Below, piece by piece: positions 24,430 to 37,192 of a DNA stretch of 64,000 nucleotides. The stretch's first letter is position 1. Each line of letters starts with the position of its first letter. The stretch lies in the NCBI RefSeq assembly GCF_012489685.1, contig NC_080044.1:71782732-71846731 (forward strand), given 5' to 3'. The notes under the pieces were generated by a model, which had not been told where the DNA came from, did not search any database, and saw nothing but the letters and a program-made list of their open reading frames with translations. A program made the position numbers and the translations under genes. The DNA is from Lotus japonicus. Taxonomy: Eukaryota; Streptophyta; Magnoliopsida; Fabales; Fabaceae.

Positions 24430-25680
24430 TAGTTGTATGTTATATTTTAAATATTATAATTTATACGTCCATATTTGTCACAGCGAGTTAGAATTTATGG
24501 ATTTTCAACTATTCACAAAGTTATTGCTCAACTAGTGATTACACACATCAACATTAGTACTAAGTAAATCCACGTCCATGCAATCTGACGCGCGAGTAAC
24601 CTCTTTGTGCCCTAAGTCCCAAACCTAAATAAGACCCCTTCTAGTGCCAAGAGTTCTGCATGAAAAGGCACTTACTCACTTAGACAAGCAAACAAACCTG
24701 TCAATCAATGCCATGCATAATTGCGAAGCACACCACCGATACCCATCCTATTATGATCTGGGAGTCACCTACCACCCGCATGAAGTTCAACCACTCCACT
24801 CACAATGTTGTTGTGCGTCGCTTCAAAGTATGCGGTATAAGCCCAAAGCTTCCAATTCTGCAAATATATTAAATTCTGCCATAACACAAAATTAAGGTTC
24901 TAATATATGATATCAAATACACTATTATTTTTTCATTTCCAAAGCCACCAAAAATAGCCACCACCAATGCATTTTGTCGTTGGTGCAGAAGAAGAGAAAG
25001 CCAACTGGAAAAAGAAGCAACACTAGGTAACACAAGCAAAGATGACACAATATGTTGCCCGACTCTGGACGAAGCATTAGAACCACGAAACAAGTAATCT
25101 AACTCTTCCATCCCAGTGCACCACGTACGTCAAGTTGCCCTCTGAGCAAGGTTACAATGGCATTGTCTCTGATTTGTTGGGAGAGCATCCTGCCTAACTA
25201 GCCACAAAAAAAGAGTCATCTCTTTAACTTCGAGGCACTGAAAGAGAGTCATCTCTCTAACTCCACAAACAACACTTCCAAATCCCATACGAAGGTCAGT
25301 CATCCTCTGTAATCCAATCATAAGCCAAACTAGTTGTAAAACACCTATCATGTGTCTCTTTCCAACAAAGAGACTCATCTCTCTAACTCCGAGGCACTGA
25401 AAGAATCCAAACGTGATAAATTTTCTCCCAAACCTAGTTCGAAACAGTAGTCCATAAACGCCCATTACTCCATAAACCATGCTCCCAAATACCTGTTACC
25501 CGTAACTCTAAACATACACAAAAGGAACACGATCACATAGAGAACCAATGCCTAGCCAATTAGAGTATCAAAGTGAAGAACCATCATCCGTAAGACGACG
25601 CACACCAAAGCCTTGTACCATGCCAGAACCTCCTTAGCTCACATAACACCTCTCCAAACATGATTTTTTTTTGGTTTTCT
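24430..25680 (-). pseudogene. Decayed LINE 3' portion: zf-RVT and RNase H-like domains
   Basis: The minus strand gives FLWLVRQDALPTNQRQCH (zf-RVT linker region), then WLSLLLHQRQNALVVAIFGG (region before RNase H), then GIGGVLRNYAWH, LTGLFACLS, FHAELLAL and, after a frame shift, VTRASDCMDVDLLST. This is the usual domain order of plant L1-type elements. Stops and frame shifts throughout show it is dead. The reverse transcriptase core is absent. Confidence 0.65.
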
Positions 25681-25810
25681 AAAAAACATTTTCAATATTT
25701 ATTTAATTTTGTAGATAAAAATAATACAACAATATGTCTAAATAAATAAATAATAAATAATATTTTGAGAAAAATATATCATATTGGACGCGTGTCAATG
25801 CATTTGCATA

Positions 25811-25818
25811 AACCCTAG
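25811..25818 (+). promoter_or_regulatory. Telo-box-like element (AAACCCTA) upstream of PUM24
   Basis: AAACCCTA lies about 95 bases before the ATG at 25910. Telo boxes are known to be enriched close to the start of plant translation and ribosome-biogenesis genes. Motif evidence only. Confidence 0.4.
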
Positions 25819-25909
25819 TAATCGTAAACCTCAGGTTTCATCGACAGCTAAGCTATAGTGGTGACTAGAAACAACTAACAGAGGCGCTCCTTCATACAGA
25901 GCTTCAACA

Positions 25910-28900
25910 ATGGCGCCGAAGAACCAGCACGACGGAACCCTAAAAAAGAGGAAGCGAAACACCACTGAACCACCTCACAAATCTCCGTCCAAATCCAAGG
26001 CACCCACCAAGTTCGCCGCCTCAAAGAAGCACAAACCTAACTCAGCTGGTAAAGAGAAGAATGAAAAGCCCACGGTTCCCGTCACTGGCCGAGAACGTCG
26101 AATCCAATCCAAGGTAACTAACTGAATTCATATCTTGTTTTCATTTGCGGGTTTTCGCAATCAGAGATTGCTTGTTTTGATATTTTTTTTGTTTTGTTTC
26201 AGGAACTTGCAGAGGCTAGAAAGAAGAAGAGAAAGCGGCATTACACTCTTGAACAAGTAAGTATTATCCTCATATTCTACTCTATAATCTATACGTGTAT
26301 ATATTGTTCTTTTATGAGATGAATTGAAGCCTTGACAGTTGACATTATAGCATAGTTAATTTCACTATGTGTTGTTTTCTTTCAATTCTGGCTATAATTG
26401 AATGGAATATACTTAATTCTGATTAGGAACTTGCGCGTCTATGGGAAAAGATGAGACGTCACGAGATTGCTAAAGAGGATAGAGCTAAGTATGTTCCTAT
26501 AGAAAACATATCAAGGACTGATAGTGATATTGTATGCTAAATGCTAAGCCTTTTTTTATCCTTGTATCTTATTTAGGTTGGTGACAGAAGCTTTGCAAAA
26601 GATGAAGGGGAAGATTCCTGAGATTGCGGGGTCTCATGTTTCTTCCCGTGTCCTTCAGGTATTTTTTTGAAGAATTTTCGGTTTTACGTCGTTTTTAGAC
26701 TTGCTTACAGTTTTAACCTTTTGCTTTCTTTTTGTTTTGATTATTGAAAGACATGTGTCAAGCATTGTTCACAAGCTGAAAGAGATGCGGTGTTTGAGGA
26801 GCTTCAGCCACATTTTCTGAATCTAGCATATAATGCATATTCTGTTCACTTAGTAAAGAAGATGCTTGACAATGGTAATGGTCTACTTGAAGTGATAATG
26901 GATTTATTACTAATAAACACTGAGTAATGATGAGTTTTCTGACTCTAATTGGTCGTCCTCCGTTTTCAGCCTCCAAGAAGCAACTAGCTGGCTTTATCTC
27001 CAGTCTTCGTGGTCATGTTGCTCCTCTTCTTCGCCACATGGTTGGATCAGTTGGTATGTAACTTATGTTTTGGCAGTATATTGCAGTTGTTCATTGTTTA
27101 CTTCAGTTTTTCGGAGGTTTTTTAACGGTTTACTGGGGGGAAGCTTTTCACTCTTTTTGGATGTATAAAGTAGCATATATATTGACATGAAGTTTAATTT
27201 GAAGATGGCTAGTTTAGGATTTGAGGGAGACTAACAATGAAGAAAACGGGGGGAAATCCATAAATCAGTTTTCTTATCACCACATTTTTTTTCAATTTTC
27301 ATGCACTGATACCAATTGTTAATGATTCAAACATTTCAGTTGTGGAGCATGCTTACGAGCTGGCAAATGCTGCACAAAAACAACAGCTGCTTTCGGAATT
27401 GTACTCCACTGAGCTTCAGCTGTTTAAGGACCTAGTCTCATCGAAGGAGAGCAGGTAAAAATTCAGCAGTTAGGATTTACATTATAGCATTTGAAATAAT
27501 GCTGGATCAACATCTCTTCTATGTGTCCCATTTTAAAAATAATTCAGAGATAATTACTGGAATTTAGAATATATGGTATAATTATTCTTGCGCAGTGTGT
27601 GTGTAATGCAAAAGGACTTATCCAACGTCTGCAAACTTACATAGAAAGGAATGATGGAGTCTCCATTTCCAACTTCTTTTATTTTATTGAGACCTGCTTG
27701 TATTTGAATGCCTTTTGGGGAGTTTTGGTAGGGGCCATGGGTTATAGAACTGGGAGGCAATATCTGCAACTTATGCCATAGGTAGTAAATTAGTTTTTGC
27801 TTTACTGGAGAGTTTTATGTTGTGCACGTATTAATAATTCCAAGGCTTCTATAGGTGAGTAAACTGTCAGACTATTGCTATTAACAGTCTATAATTTTCT
27901 AACAAAGTTTCCCTTAAAAAAAGTGAATACACATTACTTTGATTTAAATTTGTTTGGCATTTTTGTTTTACGAGGCTGGCAATCCATAAAGCTGGCTCAA
28001 ATATTTTTTTTGTTGCAATAATTTCTCCTCTTCTTGGATTGATATGATCTCTTGATTTAACTGACCTTTACTAGATGGCATTTATTCGTTGCTTTACCTC
28101 TTGCTGGAGCTTTTCCCCTTAGCTTTTAATTGCATGTCAGGTTGCTAGATATAATGTCCAAGTTGGATCTACAAAAAGGTTCAGTTTTGCGCCATATGGC
28201 ATCAGTGATTCAGCCAATCTTAGAGAAAGGGATTGTTGACCACTCTATCTTACACAGACTCTTGCTGGAATACTTTACCATTGCTGGCAAGGTATTTATC
28301 TCCAATTCCCCAGCCCATAATTCTGCGTACTTCTTGTCACAGCCAACATGTTTAACCATGGCAATAGCTTCTTTTATCTAAGTTAAGTTTTTTTTGAAGA
28401 CCTCTGTCGCAGAGATAATCCAACAGCTATCAAGTCCTCTCCTTGTTCGAATGATTGGCACAAAGGATGGAGCCAAAATTGGAGTTCTGTGTGTAAAATA
28501 TGGGAGTGCCAAGGTTTCTGTAGCTACTTTTTTTCTCATCAATAGAAATGTGTAGAGTACTCATGATGATTGAATCTGCTGAATCACTCATCTTCTACTT
28601 CGCTTTCCCCTTTTAGGAAAGAAAGAAGATTATCAAAGGATTGAAAGAACACATAGGCAAAACAGCTTACCATCAATATGGGTGTATGGTAAGCAATTTG
28701 ACTCTCCAGCTATGTTTTGTTGCCGAGCCTAGCTATGGTATTAGGTATAGTTATGCTTTGCATCTATGGTAAGTCTGAAGTTTTCATGCTGAAGCTTCCT
28801 CCTTCTAAATAAGAAAGATTTGGTCTTCTGGAACTAGTTCAAAATGGACAAACTTAAAATTAGTGAATTTGGAAATAGCTGCAAATGAAATTCAGACATA

Positions 28901-30878
28901 GAGGCTTACATGGTTGTTATGAGTTGGCATGCCTGCTTAACATTTATATGCCTGCGCTGTTCCTTGAGTCGTCCATGGCAAATCTATTGACTCAATAGTT
29001 TCTTTCCATAAGTAGTTGCTACTGTACTCTTACTCTACTTGTTTTGGACTAATGTGTTGAGTTTCCAAAGAGGCAATATACCACCCCTGGAAATCAGCGA
29101 AAACAAATCATTATGTCTGCAACTTCTAATTCAGATTAATATCAATACTTAATTTGTTTAATTTAAATTTCAGGTGCTGGTTTGCATCCTTTCTGTTGTT
29201 GATGACACAAAACTGATAACAAAGGTGTGTGTGGCTTTGCTCTGATTCTGATTTTCTCGTAAATAGTCATTTTTTCTATATAGTGAAATTTTTGTTTCAT
29301 ATTTAGCTTCATTCTCATTACAGGTTATCATTCGTGAGCTTCAATCAATACTAAAGGAGCTTGTTTTGGATAAGGTTTCTTTCTTTACACTTCACATATG
29401 ATGTTTATAAGCATTATGAAATAGATGCTAGTATAGTTTTTATCAATCAATAAGGACATCCTTAAAATCATTATATGCATATGAGCAGTTAGCATTTTTT
29501 GCTGTTTTTTTTTTCAATCCTCCTGCCCTAACTTTGTCTATTTTAATTTGGTGCGTCGGAAAACTCCCCAACTTCGTCTATAAAACAACATATAAATATT
29601 GTTTATTGCATATTCTCATGATACTGGTTATGATGTTTTACAGAATGGAAGACGTCCCTTACTCCAATTACTACATCCTAATTGTTCACGCTATTTCAGT
29701 CCTGAGGATCTTGCTTCTCTGAATTCTTCTATACCTTCTCTGTCTCTCAAGGTTATTTTTTAACCTATCCTTTCTACTTTGTTTTTGGTACTTCCAAGCA
29801 GCTATATTAGTCACACTTTTTGTTTTCGTTTCTGTCAGGATCAGTCAGAAACAAGCTCTCAGACAGAAACTTCAAAGGCTTCACTTGATGACAATGAATC
29901 CAACGAAGACAAAGAAGTGACAGTGGATGAAGTTAATAAAGATAAAACATCTGTGGATGATTCTGACCTAGCAGAGAGTGGGAAAAAAGACCCATTAGTT
30001 AGAAGGCAAGAGCTTTTGATCAATAGTGGACTTGCAGAGGTATGTTGCTTTACTTTGCCTTTCCTTAACTTTTTTTGTTCAGATTCAATTGTTTTTATAA
30101 AACGGGTTATTTACATTTTTTATATTGTTGATACAATTATATTGATTTTGGTCCCGCAAAGCTAGGGCCAGATCGATTATTTGAATTGTGAGATTGTGTT
30201 GAAAATGCTGTTTGATTGTAATTTTCTTGCAGAGTCTTCTTGATGTATGTACTGAGAGTGTGGGAGAACTGATACGGTCAAATTTTGGCAAAGAGGTCTT
30301 ATATGAGGTAATCAAAATGATGTTGACATTAGAATTTCACAATTTCTAATAATTTGGTTCTGAGCATTACCTTTTGGGTGAATTCAACTGCGCATTCAGG
30401 TTGCAACAGGGGGTTCCGGTGGCATACTACACCCAACTTTGGACGATAAGATTAATTCTCTTCACAAAGCAATAGCATCTCTTGCAGCATTGCCAAAATC
30501 AGAAGATTCAGAAGAGGAGCATGTCCTTGAAAATTTCCATTCAAATCGGACCATTAGAAAACTAATTTTGGATTGCCCCAGCTTTGCTTCCACATTATGG
30601 GAGGAAGCTTTAAAAGGGAAATGTGAGTCATGGGCGCATGGTCACAGGTAGGCTTCATTTGCTCTTGTATTATTCTTTAATGAGATAAGGGTACTAAGGT
30701 CTATGATTTCTTATGTTTTTTTTCCTCTTGATACTCTGATTGCAGCTGTAAGGTTATTTCTGCATTTTTGGAATCACCAGATTCTGAGGTACAGAAACTT
30801 GCAAAAAAAGAGCTGCAGCCATTAATTGATAATGGAATTCTGAAGAACCTGAAACCCACGGAACAAGCAACCCAATAA
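25910..30878 (+). CDS. PUM24: Pumilio homolog 24 (Puf6/PUM3-type nucleolar RNA-binding protein), complete
   Basis: Seventeen exons join to 1929 nt (642 aa): 25910-26113, 26203-26256, 26427-26488, 26577-26658, 26751-26874, 26970-27053, 27340-27454, 28141-28291, 28400-28513, 28617-28688, 29174-29224, 29324-29374, 29644-29751, 29839-30039, 30233-30307, 30400-30647 and 30746-30878. In Arabidopsis this family acts in the nucleolus in 27S pre-rRNA/ITS2 processing. The N-terminus is very basic with nuclear-signal-like runs (LKKRKR, ARKKKRKRHY). PUF-type helical repeats follow (SSRVLQTCVKHCS, AYSVHLVKKMLDNA, GSVVVEHAYELA, GAKIGVLCVKYGSAKERKKI, HQYGCMVLVCILSVVDD). A CPL-like region (GRRPLLQLLHPNCSRYFSPED) comes next, then an acidic Ser/Glu linker encoded by exon 14 and the C-terminal SNFGKEVLYEVATGG and HSNRTIRKLILD blocks. 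All splice sites are GT-AG. Exon 7 is followed by the longest intron (686 bases). Confidence 0.93.
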
Positions 30879-31375
30879 TTTCCTTGCATGGAGAAAAGAA
30901 CTACAACTCAATAGGACAGTGTCGGCGCACAACATCAGTAGCTAATACACCGTTTAAGTTATGGGTTTCTTTCTGATTTGATTGCATAAACTAAATTTTA
31001 ATTAAAAAGCTTCTGCTGTTGTAACCCTGATAATCAAAAGAAACAGCGCAAGTGCATTAACATTACTTGAAGTAATGACCTGTTTTTGCTCATTTTCCCT
31101 TGCGGCAGTTTTGCTATTACCATAAGTGAATGCTACCGGCCTATTATACCATGAATTTTTTGCGGCCTTTTGGTATTCAGCTGTTTAATTTGATTTTTCG
31201 AGCTGTTATGTACCATACTTTACACATTAATCATTATATTTTTTACCCTGAGGTTGGGAAGGAGTAGCATATATATCATGACAAATTCATAATGAAATGC
31301 ATTTACTTCTGTAAACTAGCAAGAATGTGACAATCACATTTCCTTAATTGAATGTGAAAATGCTAAGAGCTAATA

Positions 31376-32686
31376 TCATGATGGGACAAAAGCATATATG
31401 CTTGCAAACGTGCTCCTTGCTCTGCCTTCAAAAACAGGGGAGGCATGCTGCGCTCCTCTATTATGTCTGTGCAGCATACTAGTTGTCTGCAAGTACCAAA
31501 ATGTTGAAGAATTTTTGAAAACATGTTCCCTCAGATGAGGGTAGCCTTGGTACAAATAATCTGATGGATTGAAAACAGGGGTTTCTTTGTCAAATCTATG
31601 CATTGACTTGCTTCTTTGTAGATAGGCAACCGGATTGGAGAGTGGAGATTCCTTCCTTGACATTGAATTTGTTCGCATACAGTTCTCTACCACCTTAGCC
31701 TCCTCCTTGAATCTCTCCCTCATCTCCTTAATGTTTCTCCAAAGTTTAAAAGATCTTGACCTGCTGATAATACTCCATGCCTTAAGAACTGAACCATTGG
31801 AGCTGCTAGGGACATTGCCGGTTGTATAAGGGTTTCTTCTGCACTCAAAGCAGAAATGCTTACACCTTTCCAAGTCAAAGGGCTTTCTCTTTGCTGTGTT
31901 AGATAGACATGTGTATGCCTGTAGAAAAAATGAGGGGCAGGGGGGATAAGATTGTATTTCGTGCATGTTTGGAAACTGCTATACAATTCTGAAGCCAGAA
32001 TCAATTATGACATAAACTCATCAGTTCCAAAATGGATTTTGACGAAAGAGAAACTGATCTAAATGAGTTAGAAACCCATCATTTGATCGAAATCTAGAAT
32101 ACAATAAAAATGAATGCCCATTGTAGAATCACCAAAATTGAATGCTCATTGCCTCATTGTTATAGTACTTATCATAGTTGCAGGCTAAAGTGACAAACCA
32201 TAAAAGGAAAAGAAAATATCAGACTTACCTCAGAAACAAGCTTGAAAGCAATTTCAGCCTTTGGATGTTTATTCTTGTCAGGATGAAGTTGCAAGGCTAC
32301 AAACCAGAAAAAATGAAAAATGAAAAAACTCCACATTGTTCAAGAGAGAGAGAAAATGTAGAATGCAGACAACCATAAAACCAGTTATCAAATCCTTACC
32401 TAGTTTATGGTAACGCTTGCGAATGGCATTTACCCCTGCATTTTCTTCCACCTATGAGAACCCAATAATGAAGAAAAATTGCATCATAAGAAAGAACCCA
32501 AAAATGTGGTACCTATTATGCATCAACAAGAATGTTTCAAGAACTTACTCCAAGAATGCAATACCAGTCAATGAATTTTGCCTTGTCTGTGTTAGAGAGA
32601 ATCCTATGAGCACACACCGCGGAACGCGTGGAAATGGAGCAAATGTCTGATACCAACTTGGCCTTGGAATCTGATTCTTGTCCCAT
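31376..32686 (-). CDS. J-domain (DnaJ-type) cochaperone-like protein
   Basis: Exons 32686-32549, 32451-32400, 32296-32229 and 31918-31376 join to 801 nt (266 aa). The J domain covers about residues 38-100: DWYCILGVEENAGVNAIRKR, YHKLALQLHPDKNKHPKAEI, then AFKLVSEAYTCLSN. The HPD motif that stimulates Hsp70 ATPase is at residues 68-70. After it comes a small cysteine cluster (C-x3-C-x2-C in RCKHFCFECRR) and a basic, Ser-rich tail with no recognised fold. No signal peptide or membrane segment is obvious, so it is probably cytosolic or nuclear. The start was chosen because it opens the only long frame into the J domain. Exon 4 also opens upstream into intron sequence, which is not coding. A short MITE lies in intron 3. 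Confidence 0.85.
31970..32085. repeat. Copy 4 of the short MITE family, in an intron of the J-domain gene
   Basis: It begins CATGTTTGGAAACTGCTATA and contains CAATTCTGAAGCCAGAATCA and GGATTTTGACGAAAGAGAAA. It matches the other copies in order of blocks. The right end is unclear. Confidence 0.4.
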
Positions 32687-32689
32687 TTG

Positions 32690-33762
32690 AGAGATTATGG
32701 GAATGTGGATACAGTGAGCGACAAAACGTGAATCAGGGTTACAAATAGTGAAAGAAAGGTGGTTTCATATTTTGTTGGTTTTCAGAAACAGAGGTTTTTG
32801 CGGTTAAGAAAATAGAGCAACCTTTGCGGAGGAGATTTTTGACACTGGATTGTTATCAGTTGGTGGGATTATGGGAACAAACAAGTTGAGAGATGGAGAG
32901 GTTAACGTATATCTCTCCACGTGGTACTTAAATTTGAATTTTAATCCAACTAAAAAGCCTTCTAATTGCATAATTAGATGTTAGATAATAGATTTAACTA
33001 ATTGTTGTTGTGGCCATTCTCTACAACCTCATATTTGTAGCAACAAGTAGCAACTAAAAATTAGTAACATTTTTTTAAGGAAGGGTATCTACAGGCCAAC
33101 GAGATTAATCCATTTTGAGGTGTAGGTATCACTGAAGTGAGTTTTGGTTGTCCCAACAAATCATTTTTCATGCACACGGCCAATGTTTGAACTCTTATAA
33201 GCAAGCTTAAGTAATCCAACTATCTATCATTTATGTTAACAGTGACGGACTTTGTTGTTAGTGACAATTACAGAAGTTCAGCAGTTGTTTTCTAAGGAAT
33301 TTTGAAAGAATTATTAACCTGAGATGTTGGACCAATTACATGACATGATTGAGCCATTTACCAGTTCTTCTTCTGGCTACTTTTTAAGAGTTTCACTTTC
33401 AGGATCTATTTCTAGTGTTACTTTATTTTATCAGGGCATTGCAGAAAATTAGAAACCCATGTCACATTTATGAAAAGGAAACCCATTTAATTGCAGGGCC
33501 ATTATCCTTATGATGCAGATGATATAGGTAGAAAATATATGAAGGGCCAGTGCTTTGGATAGAGTTTTTTATTTTTTTGAAATTTTGGATAGAGTTTTGG
33601 ATGTTGTGCTATTGTGGTAGGTAGATTGCAATATTATTTTGGGACTATATCCTTAAATTCAAGGAGAAATAACCCGTGACTATGGGGAGGGAGCGTTTGA
33701 GTAGGGTGACCCACTCATATAATGCCCGGTTGAAAGATAGGCATAATAAAGATGCTTTGTAG
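32690..33762. other. Promoter of the J-domain gene and intergenic DNA
   Basis: No gene recognised. A TTTTGGATAGAGTTTT-type direct repeat occurs near 33560-33600. Confidence 0.35.
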
Positions 33763-33771
33763 TTTAAAAAA

Positions 33772-35051
33772 GGCTTAAATATGTTGGAGGCCCCTATAAA
33801 ATAGGGTTCCTTTGGTTTAAGCCCCTACAAAATTTTTTCTTGGGAATAAGCCCCTAATGAGAAAATAATATATAGTGATAAGCCCCTGCCGTCAACTTCC
33901 GTTAAAAAATATATGAGTCAGCAAACGGAGCTGACGTGGACCTTTGCCACCTCATCAAGTGGGCCCACAAGCTGTTGACGTGGAAATGAGAAGAGAAATA
34001 TGAAAATGTCAAATGTGGGATTTGAACCCAAGACCTAGAGCATAATGGTCAACATCCTTCCCACTAGGCTACAAGCTGCATCTTTAATACAAGTGCAAAA
34101 TTTGATATATATCTCATTTAAACTAACAATTTTTTTTAAAAACACCATAATCAGGATTCGAACACCATAAATGGAGGATCATACTCAATGTCCTTACAAT
34201 TGAGCCACTGGCTCATTTTGTTATTCATGCGCACAACAATATATATATATATATATATTATGTAAAAAAAAGAACAAGAATTCAACCCCACTTAAATCAT
34301 AAAAAACTATTATTTTGTTCTTTCAGTATATATACTCATTAGTACTTAAAAAAAGTCAATATATGAACTCTAATAAATTTGTAAGATTTAACTTTTTTAC
34401 GTTTTAAAGTTTTGTAAATATGTTTTTCTATTTACATTTAATATTTTATTTTGTTTCAAATTGATACATTATATAAGAGCGTCTAAGAGCCTAAAAATGT
34501 AATTTTTAGATCTACCACATCAAATTTATTTAGCATTATCAGTTTGTTTTTAAATATATATTTAGTTTTGCGCTAAAAATACATGCATAAATTAGGCATT
34601 GACTTAGTGGTTAGAGCCTCCTCCATGAACCTCTATGTTTTGGGTTCAAATCATGCTTAGGACATTTTTAAATTTTTGGTTGAAATATTAGCAGCTTCAG
34701 TTTAAATAAGATATATATTAAATTTTGCACTTATACTAATGATGCAGCTTGTAGCCTAGTGGGAAGGATGTTGCCCATTATGTTCTAGGTCTTGGGTTCA
34801 AATCCCACATTTGGCATTTTCATATTTCTCTTCTCATTTCCACGTCAGCAGCTTGTGGGCCCACTTGATGAGGTGGCAAAGGTCCACGTCAGCTCCGTTT
34901 GCTGACTCATATATTTTTTAACGGAAGTTGACGGCAGGGGCTTATCACTATATATTATTTTCTCATTAGGGGCTTATTCCCAAGAAAAAATTTTGTAGGG
35001 GCTTAAACCAAAGGACCCCTATTTTATAGGGGCCCCCAACATATTTAAGCC
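33772..35051. mobile_element. Mutator-like foldback element with tRNA-like modules in its arms
   Basis: The ends are GGCTTAAATATGTTGG and its complement, with a perfect 9-base target duplication TTTAAAAAA at 33763-33771 and 35052-35060. The arms (about 33772-34082 and 34741-35051) are closely matched inverted copies. Each arm carries a pol III-like A box and B box: right arm TAGCCTAGTGGG (34752-34763) and GGTTCAAATCC (34795-34805); left arm the same on the minus strand (34071-34060 and 34028-34018). The inner parts contain two more tRNA-like A/B pairs (minus strand 34213-34152, plus strand 34600-34652). There is no transposase frame. Confidence 0.75.
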
Positions 35052-35060
35052 TTTAAAAAA

Positions 35061-35875
35061 TGATCAAACATGTCCCCACCTTGTATCCCTTATGTTCAAA
35101 AGATCATATCATTCTTGTCATAATTCCTTCTCACATTCATTACAATTTTCAACTTTGAGCTAACATTTAGAGTAGTAGAGTTAAACTCAACGCAGGTTCA
35201 AATTTTATATTTCAAATTGATTAGAAAAATGCTGTTGCTTATAAATTTCTTGCAAATATGCATGGAGGATTGATGCTCACTAACTTTCTAGGAGCACCGA
35301 ATATGTCTCCTTCATAATCATATGTTAGTTGGATCTTTAGGTGAAAATGCAACAACTATTTTTAGAGGGAAGTTAGATTGTATTGGTTCGAGTTGGTTTT
35401 GGCCTGAATCCTCAAAAAGCTAAAAACTTTTTCCAAATTCTCAAATGGGGACTACGGGTTTTCCCCTCACCAGTTTTTAGTTGGAGCAAACTCGGGTTTT
35501 GATTCAAGCAAGGTTTTCTACAATTCAACTGTACTGTTAGGTAGTTTCTAAAATGTATTTTTTTCTTAAATACTGTCTTCGTATCAAGTTGCACAAGTTT
35601 GAATCATAGAATTAACAGGCGTATGTGAGAATTAGGATTCAAATTCTCTCCGATCTCTTCAGCTAACAAATTATCATGAACTCATTGATTACAAAAATTA
35701 GTGAATCAAACACAACTTTCTAATGAGAAATGATCAGTTTCCTTACTAAATAAGGCAACATGTGTGGGCTACAACATTTCGTGTAGGGTATATGAGCAAA
35801 GTGATATCAGATTATCAGCACATGAATTGTGGTTATTTAGTTTAAATTATCACTTAATTATTGATAGAAACTTCA

Positions 35876-35906
<31 letters not shown>

Positions 35907-37192
35907 GTGTATTAAGTAATCATATTCATCCATGATGTTTTACTTATGTATCTACTTATGAACTTCTTACTTAAGTCGAGCCTTTCAATTAAAACGCTAG
36001 AGTTAATCTCTTTCTCTAAACAAATCTTAATCGAAGCATTAAGAACAAATGATTTGAAGCTAACAAAATCAGGCACCGCCTTTATTCCTAAGATGTATAA
36101 ATTTATAATCAATCATTTTTCAGGTTCTACTTCTAACCAATTTCTTAAACGCGCAAGAAATAACAAAACACGCGTGTTTTTTTATAGGCAAATGTTAGTT
36201 GTTAGAAATGTTAGTAAATTAGTCATTTCTCATGGTTCGAGCCCTAGACCCTTCACCCTTCATCCCACCCAACCCTTATGTCCCATAACTCTTACCACTT
36301 GACCTAACCATGATCACACATAGGAATCACACCAATGCGGCGCGAAAGAGGGGAACGTCTTCCTGCACCCCGTCCCCACATCTCTCTTTTAGACTTTTAC
36401 CCCTGCCCTAACTCATTCCTTGCGGCAGAGTGAATTTTCATTCCATCTTCCTTCCACATCTCCTCACATGTCCCCATGGGGATCACAAATATGTCATTAA
36501 ATTTTTTAAGTAAGTATAAAACACATAAGTTTATGCACTAAATTTAAGAACCAGAAGTGATAATGCAATTACATCAAATTCAATATTAATATAAGATAAA
36601 GTTCAAATAGCATTAAATAAAATTCATCACATAATATGTGAACTCTACAAAATAAACAATTAGAAACGTAAAGTACAATGTTCAACTCATACAAAATGTG
36701 AAGTCCATAAGTCATTCAATATTTGTAAGGGCATTATTGTATTTTTGCTTATGTATACAGGACGGGGAACCCACAGGGCAGCGAGAGTTATCCTCGTCCT
36801 TGTCCCCAAATTCTAATCGGGGGGATTTTCATCCTCATCACCATGGGAAAAAAATTCCCCAAGGTCGGGGCCCGTAACAGGGTAGTCCCCATCTTTTGGT
36901 GGAATTTTTCATCCTTAATCACACAATTGCGCGCAAATGGATAAAACAAATAATTCACAAAATAAAAAACAATATGGAAATCATTGGAATAAGGAGATTC
37001 ATCACAAAATAGCGATCATCATAATATCACATAACTCGCATAAACGACATACAAAATTTTCCTTTTTAATTTATATTTTATTTCGGAAGATAATAAAAGG
37101 TCGATAACCTAATTTTGAAAAAGGAAAAAAAAGAGAAAATCTAGATATTGTTGAACCCGGTAGATGATGGATGATGAAGATACATTGTTGCG
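35061..37192. other. Intergenic, with a (TA)n run and a GC-richer repeat-like patch
   Basis: A TA microsatellite lies at about 35878-35900. Between 36320 and 36910 there are several CCCCGTCCCC/GGGGATTTTC blocks that look like a degraded MITE, but its ends could not be fixed. No gene is supported. Confidence 0.35.

Noticed and set aside
34752..34805. A functional tRNA gene
   Set aside because: A and B boxes are present, but no acceptor stem pairs, the anticodon stem is poor, and the unit is repeated in inverted arms of an element.
36320..36910. MITE with CCCCGTCCCC-type ends
   Set aside because: Repeat-like composition, but neither termini nor a target duplication could be found.
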